Assembly (NCBI RefSeq): GCF_019844075.1
Contig: NZ_CP081962.1
Location: 1 to 64,000, forward strand
Direction of reading: 5' to 3'
DNA length: 64,000 bases
Source of the DNA: Curtobacterium sp. TC1
GTDB taxonomy: Bacteria > Actinomycetota > Actinomycetes > Actinomycetales > Microbacteriaceae
In this document: positions 51,821 to 60,940 of the stretch, piece after piece
Position numbering within the stretch: position 1 is the stretch's first letter
Layout: each line of letters opens with the position of its first letter
Notes under the pieces: generated by a model
The model's input: only the letters and a program-made list of their open reading frames with translations
Database searches by the model: none
What the model was told of the DNA's origin: nothing
Made by a program: the position numbers and the translations under genes

Positions 51821-52522
51821 CTATCGCAGTGGGTTGTGGGACAGGCGCACGCTGGTATCCCCGCCGGTCTCGATGCCGGCGAGGAAGATGTTCAGGCCGT
51901 TGATGAACTGCTCACGGTCGTCATGCTCCACGAGGGCCGCGGCAGTCTGCTCAGAGACGGCATCAGAGTCGCTGCGGGTCAGCTCGGCCGCGAATGCCTC
52001 CAGGTATGCTTGCCTGTCGCTGTCGGAGAGCAAGTGGTGAGAGGCGGCTGCGTTCTGCGCCGCCGCTCCGAGCAGGTAGTTCATGAGCGCCGCTCCCGCA
52101 TCAGCGCTGGCGCTGCCGGACACTCCCAAGCGCCCGAGGCCGGCTCCGATGCCCTTCCAAATGCGGAGGACGGCAGGCTGTCGTGGCTCCCGCGCCAGTT
52201 GCTTCCCTACCCAGTGGTGCTCAGTGAGGGCATCAAACACGGCTAGGGCGAGGTGCCGGAGCGATTCGCGAGGGCCTAGAACGTTCGCGGGGCTCTCGAG
52301 CGCCGCGCTGATGATGCCGTCCGTTGCGGCCTCGAGGAGCTCCTCCTTGCCCGTGACGTAGTGGTAGATCGCACCACGGCCGGTCGAGAGATGCTCGGTG
52401 AGCGCCCGGACGGTCAGCGCGCTCTCACCGGATGAGTCGAGCAGCCGGATCGTCGCCTGCACGATCTGCTCGCGGGAGAGGGCGTCGACGCGCTTGTGGA
52501 TGCGGGGCGCCGGGTTCGTCAT
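51821..52522 (-). CDS. TetR-family repressor of the monooxygenase
   Basis: The 233-residue regulator has a TetR HTH (about 13-60, ALSREQIVQATIRLLDSSGE then LTVRALTEHLSTGRGAIYHY) and a ligand-binding domain akin to TetR-C. ATG 52522 is taken because the earlier frame (to 52597) runs through the operators. It is divergent from the FAD monooxygenase, with two palindromes between them. By analogy with tetR it should repress both genes and release on ligand binding. Confidence 0.88.
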   Translation of the reverse strand: MTNPAPRIHKRVDALSREQIVQATIRLLDSSGESALTVRALTEHLSTGRGAIYHYVTGKEELLEAATDGIISAALESPANVLGPRESLRHLALAVFDALTEHHWVGKQLAREPRQPAVLRIWKGIGAGLGRLGVSGSASADAGAALMNYLLGAAAQNAAASHHLLSDSDRQAYLEAFAAELTRSDSDAVSEQTAAALVEHDDREQFINGLNIFLAGIETGGDTSVRLSHNPLR

Positions 52523-52540
52523 GTGCCCATCTTGACACAA

Positions 52541-52581
52541 GTGGACCGTCGGTCCACACTTCGGTTGGACCAACGGTCCAA
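52541..52581. promoter_or_regulatory. paired TetR-type operators
   Basis: Two palindromes share the GGACC...GGTCC core: GTGGACCGTCGGTCCAC (52541-52557) and TTGGACCAACGGTCCAA (52565-52581), with centres 24 bp apart. A TTGACA at 52532 could be the -35 element of the monooxygenase promoter, placing both operators over the promoter. Confidence 0.85.
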
Positions 52582-52600
52582 CTTCGAAGAAAGGCACACC

Positions 52601-53740
52601 ATGACTCCTTCAGTCAGCATCGTCGGCGCCGGGCTCGGCGGCCTCACCCTTGCCCGGGTCCTGCACCTGCACGGCATCGACGTCACTGTGTTCGAGGCAG
52701 ACGCCGACGCCGGCGCCCGCTCCCAGGGCGGCCAGCTGGACCTGCACGAGCACAACGGGCAGCTCGCCCTCCAGGAGGCCGGCTTGATGAACGAATACCG
52801 GTCGATCATCCATGTCGGCGGCGCAGGACAACGCGTCCTCGATCGGAACGCCACGCTTTTGGCCGACCTGCCCGACGACGGGTCGATGGCAAGTCCCGAG
52901 GCGCGACGGGGCGACATCCGCCGGATCCTCCTCGAGTCCCTCCCGGATGGCACGGTGCAGTGGGGCAAGAAGCTCCGCGATGTCGCCCCTCTCGGCGACG
53001 GCCGCCACGAGCTGACCTTCACGGACGGCTCCACCGCCCACAGCGACGTGCTCGTCGGCGCCGAGGGGACGTGGTCGAAGGTGCGAGCGTTGGTCTCCGT
53101 CGAGAAGCCGGTGTACGCGGGCATGAGCTACATCGACACGTTCCTCCACGACGTCGACGAACGGCACAGCACGACGTCCCTGGTTGCTGGCGACGGCGCC
53201 ATGTACGCCCTCATCCCAGGCAAAGGATTCCTTACGCATCGCGAGGCGGGAGAGATCATCCACACTTACGTGATCTTGAGCAGACCCCTCAGCTGGTTCG
53301 ACGACATCGACTTCTCCGACGCGGCAAGCACCAAGGCGCGCATCGCCGCGGAGTTCGACGGCTGGGCGCCCGAGCTCGTCGCGCTGATTGCAGATGCCGA
53401 TACGCCTCCCGTGCTGCGGAGCATCTACAAGCTCCCCGACGACCACCGGTGGCCGCACACCCCAGGCGTGACCCTCATCGGCGATGCAGCGCACGTCACA
53501 CTCCCCGGTGGCGAAGGCGCGAACACCGCGATGCTCGACGGCGCCGAGCTCGCCGAGGCGATCGTTGCCCACCCGGACGACATCGACGCCGCGCTCACCG
53601 CCTACGAGGAGGTCATGTTCGCCCGCGCCGAGGAAGAAGCCATCGCCGCACACGAGACCATCGACCTCATCTTCGGCGCCCGCGCACCCGAGGGACTCGC
53701 GAACCTGCTGAACGGGACCGCGGAGGACGCCGCGAGCTGA
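52601..53740 (+). CDS. TetX-like FAD-dependent monooxygenase
   Basis: The 379-residue class A flavin monooxygenase shows the FAD motif GAGLGGLTLARVL (about 9-21), QGGQLDLHEHNGQLAL and a GDAAHVTLPGGEGANTAM loop (about 295). The QGGxLDxH and GEGAN features place it in the Tet(X)-like branch of this large family. Tet(X) proper hydroxylates tetracyclines, but this branch includes many enzymes of unknown substrate. AAAGG lies before ATG 52601. It is controlled by the divergent TetR gene, as in inducible drug-inactivation pairs. Confidence 0.87.
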   Translation: MTPSVSIVGAGLGGLTLARVLHLHGIDVTVFEADADAGARSQGGQLDLHEHNGQLALQEAGLMNEYRSIIHVGGAGQRVLDRNATLLADLPDDGSMASPEARRGDIRRILLESLPDGTVQWGKKLRDVAPLGDGRHELTFTDGSTAHSDVLVGAEGTWSKVRALVSVEKPVYAGMSYIDTFLHDVDERHSTTSLVAGDGAMYALIPGKGFLTHREAGEIIHTYVILSRPLSWFDDIDFSDAASTKARIAAEFDGWAPELVALIADADTPPVLRSIYKLPDDHRWPHTPGVTLIGDAAHVTLPGGEGANTAMLDGAELAEAIVAHPDDIDAALTAYEEVMFARAEEEAIAAHETIDLIFGARAPEGLANLLNGTAEDAAS

Positions 53741-54050
53741 CGCAACGTCTGTCTCGTAAGCCGGTCGTCCACCGGACGATCGCCGGCCACGACCGCTCCC
53801 CCCTGAGTGTGGGCTTTATCGCTTGTTGGTGGCGTTTTGTGATCGCTCAGCGGCGGGTGCGGCTCGCAAGGTGGCCTCATCGCCGAGTCTCACACGACGC
53901 GAGCGGCGGCAACGTCGCCCGACTAGCACTGATGAACATGCGAAAAAGCCGGGACATCTCGCTTCTGGCGTATACGTCTGCGACCGTGCACCCATGACAC
54001 CCCCCCCGGCACGGTTGTTCTCCGCGCTCAGGGCCCCGAGGCACGGTCGC
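53741..54050. other. intergenic region without a recognised gene
   Basis: This 310-bp stretch separates the monooxygenase from the MarR remnant. I see no gene or repeat; it has a C-run near 53998-54007. Confidence 0.45.
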
Positions 54051-54350
54051 TCAGGTGGCGGTCACAACGCGTTGGCGATCTACGGGTGACGCCATGTCGG
54101 GGTGGAGGTGGACTTCGAGGGTCGAGGCGATGTTGCGCAGCTGTGCCAGCTGCTCCGCGGAAAGGGCGTCGACGAGGAATTCTCGAACGAGCCGGTCGTG
54201 ACGAGGCGTGGCTGCCTTCAAGACGTCTTCGCCCTTAGGTGTCAAAGTGACGATGACAGCTCGGCCATCGGTCTTGCAGGTGGATCTCGTGATGAGCGCG
54301 TCCGCCTCGAGCCGCGCCACGATGCGGGAGGCGCGAGGCAGGGAACGCAC
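54051..54350 (-). pseudogene. C-terminal remnant of a MarR-family regulator
   Basis: The last ~100 codons of a MarR gene are visible. They start at SLPRASRIVARLEADALI (recognition helix) and continue with the wing CKTDGRAVIVTLTPKGEDVL and the dimerisation helices. Upstream of about 54350 the frame stays open but turns into Arg/Pro-rich sequence without similarity, so the N-terminal third is missing or replaced. Confidence 0.7.
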
Positions 54351-54499
54351 GTCAGCACCTCGTGGCGGTGCTGACCCGAACGGGCCCGCCAACTCCACAG
54401 CGCACCGGTTACCCGATTGCTCCGTGATGCGTCTCGGCATGGCGCGATACAGCGGGTACCGGTTGATCTCGCGTGGCCGCGGGGCGTAGGGACGGTAGG

Positions 54500-54622
54500 T
54501 CAGCCGGAGGGATTGTCGACCGGGCGGTCGTTTTCGTCGGTGCCGTCGATTGGGTCGACGTCCTTCGGGTTGGCGACGTCGTCGGCAGGCTTGTCGTGAT
54601 CGGGGTGTGCGGGGCCGCTCAT
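54500..54622 (-). CDS. small acidic disordered protein
   Basis: The 40-residue product (MSGPAHPDHDKPADDVANPK and so on, ending NPSG) is rich in Asp and Pro. Its ATG overlaps the stop of another tiny frame (54619-54693, 24 residues, GTG start, KRKDSDTNSGGEP) by 4 bp, as in an operon of very small proteins. No family is recognised. Confidence 0.5.
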   Translation of the reverse strand: MSGPAHPDHDKPADDVANPKDVDPIDGTDENDRPVDNPSG

Positions 54623-54693
54623 GATGCGTCCTGTTCCGGGGAGGTGGGTTCTCCGCCCGAGTTGGTGTCGCTGTCCTTGCGCTTGGGGTGCAC
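54619..54693 (-). CDS. possible 24-residue protein coupled to the small acidic gene
   Basis: The GTG-initiated frame reads KRKDSDTNSGGEPTSPEQDA and stops within the next gene's start (ATGA overlap). It is polar and disordered. The overlap is the only argument for it. Confidence 0.3.
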   Translation of the reverse strand: MHPKRKDSDTNSGGEPTSPEQDAS

Positions 54694-54986
54694 CGGCACC
54701 TCGGTGGTGGCTCTGACCCGAACAGGTCCACCGGTACACACTGTGCCCTGATCCGTCGATCTGCGGGTAACCCGCATACCGGTTGACGAAAGTTCACGCC
54801 AAGGTGTGCACGCGTGGCAGTGCTGACAAAAGAGCCCGGTATCGGCCGGTCTTTCGGAGCCGGTCAGACGCTCTAGGGCCGTGGCCGGAGTTCGGTGCTT
54901 CGCGATCGCGAATCGGGTTCAGTGTGCCGTGATCTTGCTGCCCGCGTCCGGTGGTGTTCTCCGACTGCGGTGCGACACTGGCTGAC

Positions 54987-55844
54987 ATGACGACTTTCAG
55001 TGCGGTGACCGTCCTCGGCGCCGGTGTCCTCGGATCCCAGATCGCGTTCCAAACCGCCACGCACGGTGTCCCAGTCACGCTCTACGACATCAACGATGAT
55101 GCCGTCGCCGCAGGACGGCAGCGCTTGGTCGCGATCATCGAGCAGTACGTCGCTGACGTCGGTGAGGACCACCGCGCGGCCGCCACGGAAGCCGCGGCCG
55201 GGATCGCGTTCGCGACGGACCTCGCGGCAGCGGCCGCCCATGCGGGCCTGGTGATCGAAGCGGTCCCCGAGCGTGTTGACCTCAAACGGGAGGTGTATCA
55301 GCAGCTCGCGGCGGTCGCACCCGAGGAGACCGTGTTCGCCACGAACTCATCGACACTGCTGCCGAGCGCGATCGCCGACGCCACGGGGCGACCGGACCGG
55401 TTCCTCGCCTTGCACTTCGCCAACCACGTCTGGCGGCAGAACACCGCCGAGGTGATGGGAACTGAGCAGACGGACCCTGCCGTGTATGAGCGGGTCGCGG
55501 CCTTCGCTGAAGAGATCGGCATGGTGCCGATCCGAGTCCGGAAAGAGCAGCCCGGCTACGTCCTCAACTCCCTCCTCGTCCCACTCCTCGACGCAGCATC
55601 CCAGCTTGTTGCACGGGGCGTCGCCGACCCGGAGACCGTGGACACGACCTGGCGAATCGGCACCGGCGCACCGGTCGGACCCTTCCAAATCTTCGACATC
55701 GTCGGCCTGCGGACTGCACACGCCATCGCGAGCGCATCACCGGACGAGGGCGCTCAGGCGTGGGCTGCGTACCTGCAGTCGGAGTACCTCGACAAGGGCA
55801 AGTACGGCGTCGAATCCGGCGAGGGGTTCTACCGGTACCGCTGA
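54987..55844 (+). CDS. 3-hydroxyacyl-CoA dehydrogenase
   Basis: The 285-residue NAD-dependent enzyme oxidises L-3-hydroxyacyl-CoA to 3-ketoacyl-CoA. The Rossmann motif is VLGAGVLGSQIAF (about 8-20). It continues with VIEAVPERVDLKREVYQQL, ATNSSTLLPS, LHFANHVWRQNTAEVMG (His of the active site; HFFNP in most relatives is HFANH here) and a C-terminal helical domain with GTGAPVGPFQIFDIVGL. ATG 54987 gives the family start; a GTG at 54951 is in frame. It stands alone on the plus strand, with no other beta-oxidation gene nearby. Confidence 0.9.
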   Translation: MTTFSAVTVLGAGVLGSQIAFQTATHGVPVTLYDINDDAVAAGRQRLVAIIEQYVADVGEDHRAAATEAAAGIAFATDLAAAAAHAGLVIEAVPERVDLKREVYQQLAAVAPEETVFATNSSTLLPSAIADATGRPDRFLALHFANHVWRQNTAEVMGTEQTDPAVYERVAAFAEEIGMVPIRVRKEQPGYVLNSLLVPLLDAASQLVARGVADPETVDTTWRIGTGAPVGPFQIFDIVGLRTAHAIASASPDEGAQAWAAYLQSEYLDKGKYGVESGEGFYRYR

Positions 55845-56208
55845 ACGAAGCGCGGCTTCCCGAATCTGGGCTCACCCACCACCCGCTGATCGGCGCGGGC
55901 ACTGATGCGGAACCTCTAGACCCGTGTACAGACCTGTTGCTCAAGGTCCGGAGCCCACCCCAGAACCACGCGGACAGCCCAACGACCCCCGTCCGGCGTT
56001 AGGGCATACCCAAGCGCTACAGACCGCCGGAAGAGTTCTTGAGCGACTTGTCTCGACCGAGGCACCCGCTCCGGATGAACCTCGTGCACCAAAGATGCCG
56101 CTGACCCTTAACGTGTCGGAGTCGCCTCGAATATTTTGGGGATCATGTATGCAAAGATGTAAGAGAGGTAGGGCACTGTAGCTCGACTCAGTAGCAGAGG
56201 GGGTCGCG
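55845..56208. other. intergenic region without a recognised gene
   Basis: This 364-bp stretch sits between the dehydrogenase and the low-GC hypothetical gene. GC content drops towards its right end (56120-56208), which probably holds the promoter of the next gene. Nothing else is recognised. Confidence 0.45.
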
Positions 56209-57153
56209 ATGACGCGAATCACGGTAGATTTTTCGATTGCAGGTCCGGTTGATTTTGTCGATGTTCACGTAGAACGCGACAACCGACTTTTCATCGATCC
56301 GAGTGCAATTCGAGCCGCCGCCGCGTCGGGTGATGTCTACGGACAGATGGCCGCCACGGCACTCAACAACTTTTTCGACGAAACTCTCATCAAGTTGAGG
56401 TCCACGAATCGAGCGACTCTTCGTCAGGGAGAAGCCGATCTCCAGCAGTTCTCAGAGATCAGCTACACCAGGCTGGGTCTGTCAAAATCGGGGACTAACG
56501 GCCATGGTGCTGCAGAAGATCTTGGTACGCGAATTTGGACGGAGTTGCGCACTAATCCTCTATGCCACCGGGCGATCGCGACGTTGAAGTACGTCGAGGA
56601 TATTCCCCTTTTTGTCGAGGGTATCGATAGAGATATTACCTCCGACATCACCGCGCGAATCATTCTAGAAACACTTGAAAAGTTCACATTGGACATGACG
56701 CGCAAGTATCCGTCACTGGCAACCAGACGGCGGAGCGTCACCGAGGAGGTGTCATACTGGGACCAGCCTTCGCTGGCGTGGAGGAGTAAGAGGATTACAG
56801 TCCCTCAAGCAGATGCGAAAGCGCTTCTACTTGTCCCCAAAGCTTTTGTCAATTACAAAATACAAATGTCATTTGGTCAGTATTATCAGGTGCCTCTTCT
56901 TGATTATCTTCAGTCCGAAAATATGATAGTTGTCCAGCGTCGCAAGCAAGCTGTCTTGCGCCCGCGCTTTTCTAAAAAAACATTGCGGACATTTTCTAGT
57001 TCGCTTCCTACACGCACCACGAATCGAAAGCAGACAGAGCGTATTTTTAAAAAGGACGGAACTGATGTTCTCGGAGGGTACCGCAGTAAGCAGCAGTCGG
57101 CATTTGTTCCCCTTACAGATGCGCAACTCGATGAGCGTATTGAACGCATCTGA
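56209..57153 (+). CDS. hypothetical protein of foreign base composition
   Basis: The 314-residue protein has no recognised domain. It begins with VDFSIAGPVDFVDVHVERDN and a RLFIDPSAIRAA segment. The middle is helical (LETLEKFTLDMTRKYPSLAT) and the C-terminal 60 residues are basic (RPRFSKKTLRTF, KQTERIFKKDG). There is no signal peptide or membrane helix. Codon third positions include many A/T, especially after 56800, in contrast to its neighbours, which suggests recent transfer. Such isolated genes near restriction-modification loci are sometimes defence factors; this is speculative. Confidence 0.75.
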   Translation: MTRITVDFSIAGPVDFVDVHVERDNRLFIDPSAIRAAAASGDVYGQMAATALNNFFDETLIKLRSTNRATLRQGEADLQQFSEISYTRLGLSKSGTNGHGAAEDLGTRIWTELRTNPLCHRAIATLKYVEDIPLFVEGIDRDITSDITARIILETLEKFTLDMTRKYPSLATRRRSVTEEVSYWDQPSLAWRSKRITVPQADAKALLLVPKAFVNYKIQMSFGQYYQVPLLDYLQSENMIVVQRRKQAVLRPRFSKKTLRTFSSSLPTRTTNRKQTERIFKKDGTDVLGGYRSKQQSAFVPLTDAQLDERIERI

Positions 57154-57256
57154 GGCGATCTGATTCCCTCGAGGGTGAAGTGAAAAGTGCGTTCGTCTCG
57201 GGAGTTGACATAAGAGCGACGTATCGGCGGGAGTGGCATTCGCTGGAGAGCGCGAT

Positions 57257-57430
57257 TCAGTAGTTGTCGTAGTTGTCGTAGTTGTCGAACCAGGGTACTT
57301 CGCTGATGTCGTACGTAAAGGTGCGGCTCGGGTCGACTTGGCGGACGTAGCGTCTGGCTGCTTCTATGAAGGCGAACGCGCCGACGATGGTGCCCTGTCG
57401 GCTTGCGTTGATGAGGAGGAGCACCTGCAT
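57257..57430 (-). CDS. small protein with C-terminal DNY repeats
   Basis: The 57-residue frame from ATG 57430 reads QVLLLINASRQGTIVGAFAF, then RRYVRQVDPSRTFTYDISEV, and ends in three DNY units encoded by a 9-bp tandem repeat (57259-57286). The sequence looks protein-like but no family is recognised, and no clear ribosome binding site is seen. Confidence 0.4.
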   Translation of the reverse strand: MQVLLLINASRQGTIVGAFAFIEAARRYVRQVDPSRTFTYDISEVPWFDNYDNYDNY

Positions 57431-57471
57431 CGCCCCCGGCCGATCCTGCGCACAGGGTGTGGGAACAGGAA

Positions 57472-57505
57472 CGGCCGGACCATCAGTGTCGTGACGGTCC
57501 GGCCG
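57472..57505 (-). terminator. terminator after lsr2-like gene
   Basis: A 10-bp stem (CGGCCGGACC / GGTCCGGCCG) with a 14-nt loop lies about 50 bp after the Lsr2 stop on the minus strand. Confidence 0.75.
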
Positions 57506-57558
57506 GAGTCCCTGCGACAGTGCTCGAGGTGAGCGTAGCGGGGGAGTGCTTGAACGTG

Positions 57559-57900
57559 TCAGTGTGCGGCGTCGTAGGCGTCGCGGACGGTCTGGCTGAT
57601 ACGGCCGCGGGAGGAGACGTCGTGGCCGTTTGCGGCGGCCCATTCGCGGATCTTCGCGAGCTCGTCCGGGTTGCTGCGCGGCTTGCTGCTCGAGCTGCCA
57701 CGCCCACCACGACCCGTCACCTTGCGTGCCGCGGCGACGTAGTCGGAGAAGGTTTCCCGCAGGGCATCCGCGTTGTCGTCGGTGAGGTCGATTTCGTAGT
57801 GGCCACCGTCGAAGGAGAACTGCACGGTCTTGCCGGTGCCGAGTTCGATGGTGTCACCGGTGAGGTCGTCGATGAGATGGGTGGTGACTTTCTGCGCCAC
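57559..57900 (-). CDS. lsr2: Lsr2-family nucleoid-associated protein
   Basis: The 113-residue protein has the Lsr2 layout. An N-terminal dimerisation domain (1-58) has TTHLIDDLTGDTI and VQFSFDGGHYEIDL. A flexible linker follows (RGGRGSSSSKPRS), then a C-terminal DNA-binding domain (about 75-113) with the AT-groove-binding RGR at 98-100. Lsr2 binds AT-rich DNA and silences foreign genes in actinobacteria, as H-NS does in enterobacteria. A plasmid-borne copy may reduce the fitness cost of the plasmid or affect host regulation. It lies 35 bp after the restriction enzyme gene on the same strand. Confidence 0.93.
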   Translation of the reverse strand: MAQKVTTHLIDDLTGDTIELGTGKTVQFSFDGGHYEIDLTDDNADALRETFSDYVAAARKVTGRGGRGSSSSKPRSNPDELAKIREWAAANGHDVSSRGRISQTVRDAYDAAH

Positions 57901-57935
57901 GGGATGCTCCTAACGGTTGGTTGCAGCCCAGTGTG

Positions 57936-59060
57936 TCAGGGGGCCTTGGGCTTCAGGAGAGTGACGGGGGCGAGCTGACTCCCGGCGCCGCTGATCGCAT
58001 CCCATCCGAGTTCGAACTCTGGCTCGTCGCGGAACCAAGCGAACGTGCCTGGTGCAAGGTCTTTCAGCCGGCGTTTGGCTGGGCTGGCGTTCCTACTCTC
58101 GAATGCGGTGAGGAACGCGACCTCGGTTGGCGGGATCTGTTGCGCGGCCGCCCATTGAAGGAGCTGCGCTTTCCGCTCGGCGTCGATGGGTCCGTCCGTG
58201 TAGACGGCTTCGACGACCCAGAATGTGCCGTCTGGTCCGGCATCGAAGAGCAGCGCATCGGGCAGGAGCTTGCTGACAGAGATGGAGACACCAAGCGTCT
58301 GGAGTCGTTGCTCGTCGACGTACGCTTGTTTGTCTCCGGGTTCCGAGATCGCAAGGACCATGGGAGTGTGCAGCTTCCGCGGCGCCCACTCCTCGACAAC
58401 GCCCTTGAGAATCAGTGAGGCGTGGCCCGGCTCGAGGAGCCGGACCGAGCCGTCAGGGAGCGTGACTTTCACTGCGTCGGCTGCGCGCGCATGGTCGCGA
58501 ACGGCCATGGCCTTGGCCCGGGCGCTTGTGGTCATGTGGGTTTCGATCCACGTCGTGATCGCGGTGTCGAGTTGATCATCTTCGAGTGCCGGGTCGAAGA
58601 GGTCCGCGAAGTGGTCAGCGAGCGCCCATCGCGCTGCTGACGAGTTGGTTTTCACCCCTGGTCGAGTCACCATCGCGTTGTTGGCGCGGAGAAGGTTCCA
58701 CGAGTCGTCGCGGAGGGACTCGCGTGAGTCTTGCGCGTACCACTGCTGGAACGTGATGCCCCACGAGCCCAGGAGCTCGGCGACTTTCTCTCGTCCGCGC
58801 ATCGCGGCTTTCCCCCATGCGAGCCGGCGTTCATCTGCGGCCGCGTGGAGGAGGACGTCTTCTTGCATCCACAGTGCGGTGGAGGGCCGTGCCCACACGG
58901 TGTCTGTGCCGGGGCCGACGGCTCCGACGTAGATGAGCGCGGCGACGCCTGCGGCAGAGATGGGGCTGGAAAGGTTTGTGTCGAATGCCTCTCGGGGGAA
59001 GATTTTCAGAAGCCGTTCGGCGGCCAGCTCTCGGCTGATGATGGGGCGAAGCGTTGGCAT
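57936..59060 (-). CDS. BsuBI/PstI-family type II restriction endonuclease
   Basis: The 374-residue protein fits the BsuBI/PstI restriction family: an N-terminal helical domain (about 1-200) and a C-terminal PD-(D/E)XK nuclease domain. DALLFDAGPDGTFWVVEAVY carries the acidic catalytic residues, and VAFLTAFESRNA and FAWFRDEPEFELGW follow. Relatives cut at CTGCAG, so this site is the expected target but is not proven by sequence. The ATG at 59060 overlaps the methyltransferase stop by 1 bp (TGATG), so methylation is translated first. A longer frame to 59123 lies within that gene. Confidence 0.88.
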   Translation of the reverse strand: MPTLRPIISRELAAERLLKIFPREAFDTNLSSPISAAGVAALIYVGAVGPGTDTVWARPSTALWMQEDVLLHAAADERRLAWGKAAMRGREKVAELLGSWGITFQQWYAQDSRESLRDDSWNLLRANNAMVTRPGVKTNSSAARWALADHFADLFDPALEDDQLDTAITTWIETHMTTSARAKAMAVRDHARAADAVKVTLPDGSVRLLEPGHASLILKGVVEEWAPRKLHTPMVLAISEPGDKQAYVDEQRLQTLGVSISVSKLLPDALLFDAGPDGTFWVVEAVYTDGPIDAERKAQLLQWAAAQQIPPTEVAFLTAFESRNASPAKRRLKDLAPGTFAWFRDEPEFELGWDAISGAGSQLAPVTLLKPKAP

Positions 59061-60742
59061 CAGTTGAGCCTGTAGGCCTTCGCCACGGCGGCCTCCAACT
59101 CGTCTCCGGTGAGGTCTTCCCACGTGGCGAGCACTTCGGCGTCAGGCAGTGGTAGCGCGGCGAGTTCGTAGCTAGACACGGCGACGGTGCCACTGAGGCA
59201 CCGCATCACGCGGTCCAGGGTCCGTGTAGCGAGGATCCGTGCGACCGCACCTCGGGACAGTAGCGGGTTCGGCGTCGTGGGAAGGAGGACGTTCACGTGG
59301 TTTTCGATGACAACGCTGCCGCCGAGCTCCTTCAATGTCTCGGATGTGAGTTCCGCGGGGACGAGACGACGTATCTGCTCGGGCGCTGTGGTGCGTTGCA
59401 CCAACACAGCAGGTGCGGTGAGTGTCATCACCTCGATGTCGCGGTCGTTCTGCAGCGCGAGGTAACGTTGCGGGTTTCGTGCGGGAGCGCAGCGCACTGC
59501 ACCGCCGTCGATGTCTGCACCCCACAGGATCACTCGTCGTGCTTTTCCTGGGCGGGCATGGATATGTTCGCGGCGCCGATTCCACACCAGCGGCCCCGTC
59601 GAAGCGCGGTAGCCGGCGGCACTCAATGTGAGTGGGAGCTGGGCCGCGGCTGCCGCGGTCACTGCGTCGGCTGGATCCCGAGGGATGAGCCACGGGCCTT
59701 CCCCCTTTGGCGGAGCGATGGATGCAACGGGCTCGATGTGCCCGTTGACTCGTGACACGGTGGTCTTGCGGTGCCGCTGCCGATGGAACACCGCTAAGCA
59801 GGTCTCCTGGAGTACGCCGGTGAAGGATCCGCTGCGGTCCAGAACAAACGCCACGCTCCGCAGTGGTGCTTGCTCGGACAGGTAGCCCCGGAGCCGGTGC
59901 TGGTAGAGCCCTGCGGCGAAGCTTGTCGGAACGAGTGCACTGAGCACGCCGTCGACGGTGAGATTGCGGGCTCCTTCGGCCATGAACAGGCCGTAGATGT
60001 TGGCGTGCCCGTAGAGCACGTGCGCGTACTGCTCACGGGTCGTAGCGTCCAGGGACACCCGGCCGTAGGGCGGGTTCATGATCGCAATCGCCGCCGGCGT
60101 GAGGGCAGGGTCTAGGCCGTCGCCTTGGCGGATGAGAGCGGGCAACGGCCGTCGGTGCTTGTCCGGGACCCGGGCGAGCGTTGGCAGCATTTCCGCTGCG
60201 AGGATCACGCTTCCTACCCATGCGGCATGGCCGTCCTGATCGATGCCTTCGATTAGTTGCGGCAGCGCAGCGAGCGTCAGTGCCGAGTCATCGGCGGCGG
60301 CGGCGCGCAGATGCTCACGCAGCGGTGGCAGCAGCAGCGCCCCGGATCCGGCCGCGGGGTCGCGAAGCAGTCCAGGCAGCCGGTGGTCCTCGCTGTTCCA
60401 CCCCAACGCCGCTCGCGTCTGAGCCCACAGGTGATCCGCCAGATCGGCAGGGGTGTAGTGCTGGCCATGCTGTGCACGGCTAGAAGGGGAAAGGGTCTGC
60501 ACGTATGCCTGTCCGAGCTCATGCCCGGACCGATCGTGGAGATCTGCTGCACCCGGCGCTTCGTCAAACGCTGGCGCGATGCCGCTGACGGCGTGCTCCG
60601 GGTCGAGCCACCGACCAGACAGGCCCGCGTGTGCTGCCCGGTGCGCCCACCATGACCGCAGCGAGGTGAGCATCTCTGTGGTGGCATCCGGCCGATATGC
60701 AGCTGTCGACGCTGCCGCAGCCTTGGTTCCCGTACGTGCCAT
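59060..60742 (-). CDS. N6-adenine DNA methyltransferase of the restriction-modification system
   Basis: The 560-residue methyltransferase carries HGQHYTPADLADHL, the AdoMet-binding motif I DPAAGSGALLLPPL (about 135), and the catalytic motif IV NPPYGRVSLDA (about 225). Later segments fit the Eco57I/TaqI-like class (AEGARNLTVDGVLSALVPTS). A C-terminal target recognition domain follows. ATG 60742 starts a plausible N-terminus; the frame is open to 60913. It should protect host and plasmid DNA from the adjoining BsuBI/PstI-type enzyme. Confidence 0.9.
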   Translation of the reverse strand: MARTGTKAAAASTAAYRPDATTEMLTSLRSWWAHRAAHAGLSGRWLDPEHAVSGIAPAFDEAPGAADLHDRSGHELGQAYVQTLSPSSRAQHGQHYTPADLADHLWAQTRAALGWNSEDHRLPGLLRDPAAGSGALLLPPLREHLRAAAADDSALTLAALPQLIEGIDQDGHAAWVGSVILAAEMLPTLARVPDKHRRPLPALIRQGDGLDPALTPAAIAIMNPPYGRVSLDATTREQYAHVLYGHANIYGLFMAEGARNLTVDGVLSALVPTSFAAGLYQHRLRGYLSEQAPLRSVAFVLDRSGSFTGVLQETCLAVFHRQRHRKTTVSRVNGHIEPVASIAPPKGEGPWLIPRDPADAVTAAAAAQLPLTLSAAGYRASTGPLVWNRRREHIHARPGKARRVILWGADIDGGAVRCAPARNPQRYLALQNDRDIEVMTLTAPAVLVQRTTAPEQIRRLVPAELTSETLKELGGSVVIENHVNVLLPTTPNPLLSRGAVARILATRTLDRVMRCLSGTVAVSSYELAALPLPDAEVLATWEDLTGDELEAAVAKAYRLN

Positions 60743-60940
60743 GTGACAACGATATGGGTGACAGGACGGTGTCGCCGAGACGAACCCGCACCGACCCAAA
60801 GATGCCCATACCTGTCGGACGTGGTCTTCGCCGACGTCTCGACTTAGCCCGTTCCTGCTCGCGTGGTGGATGTCGCTCCACACGGACCGAGGAGTGTCGT
60901 GAGCTGCTGTCATGATGAGGGTCGGAAAGGGGAACCTCCC

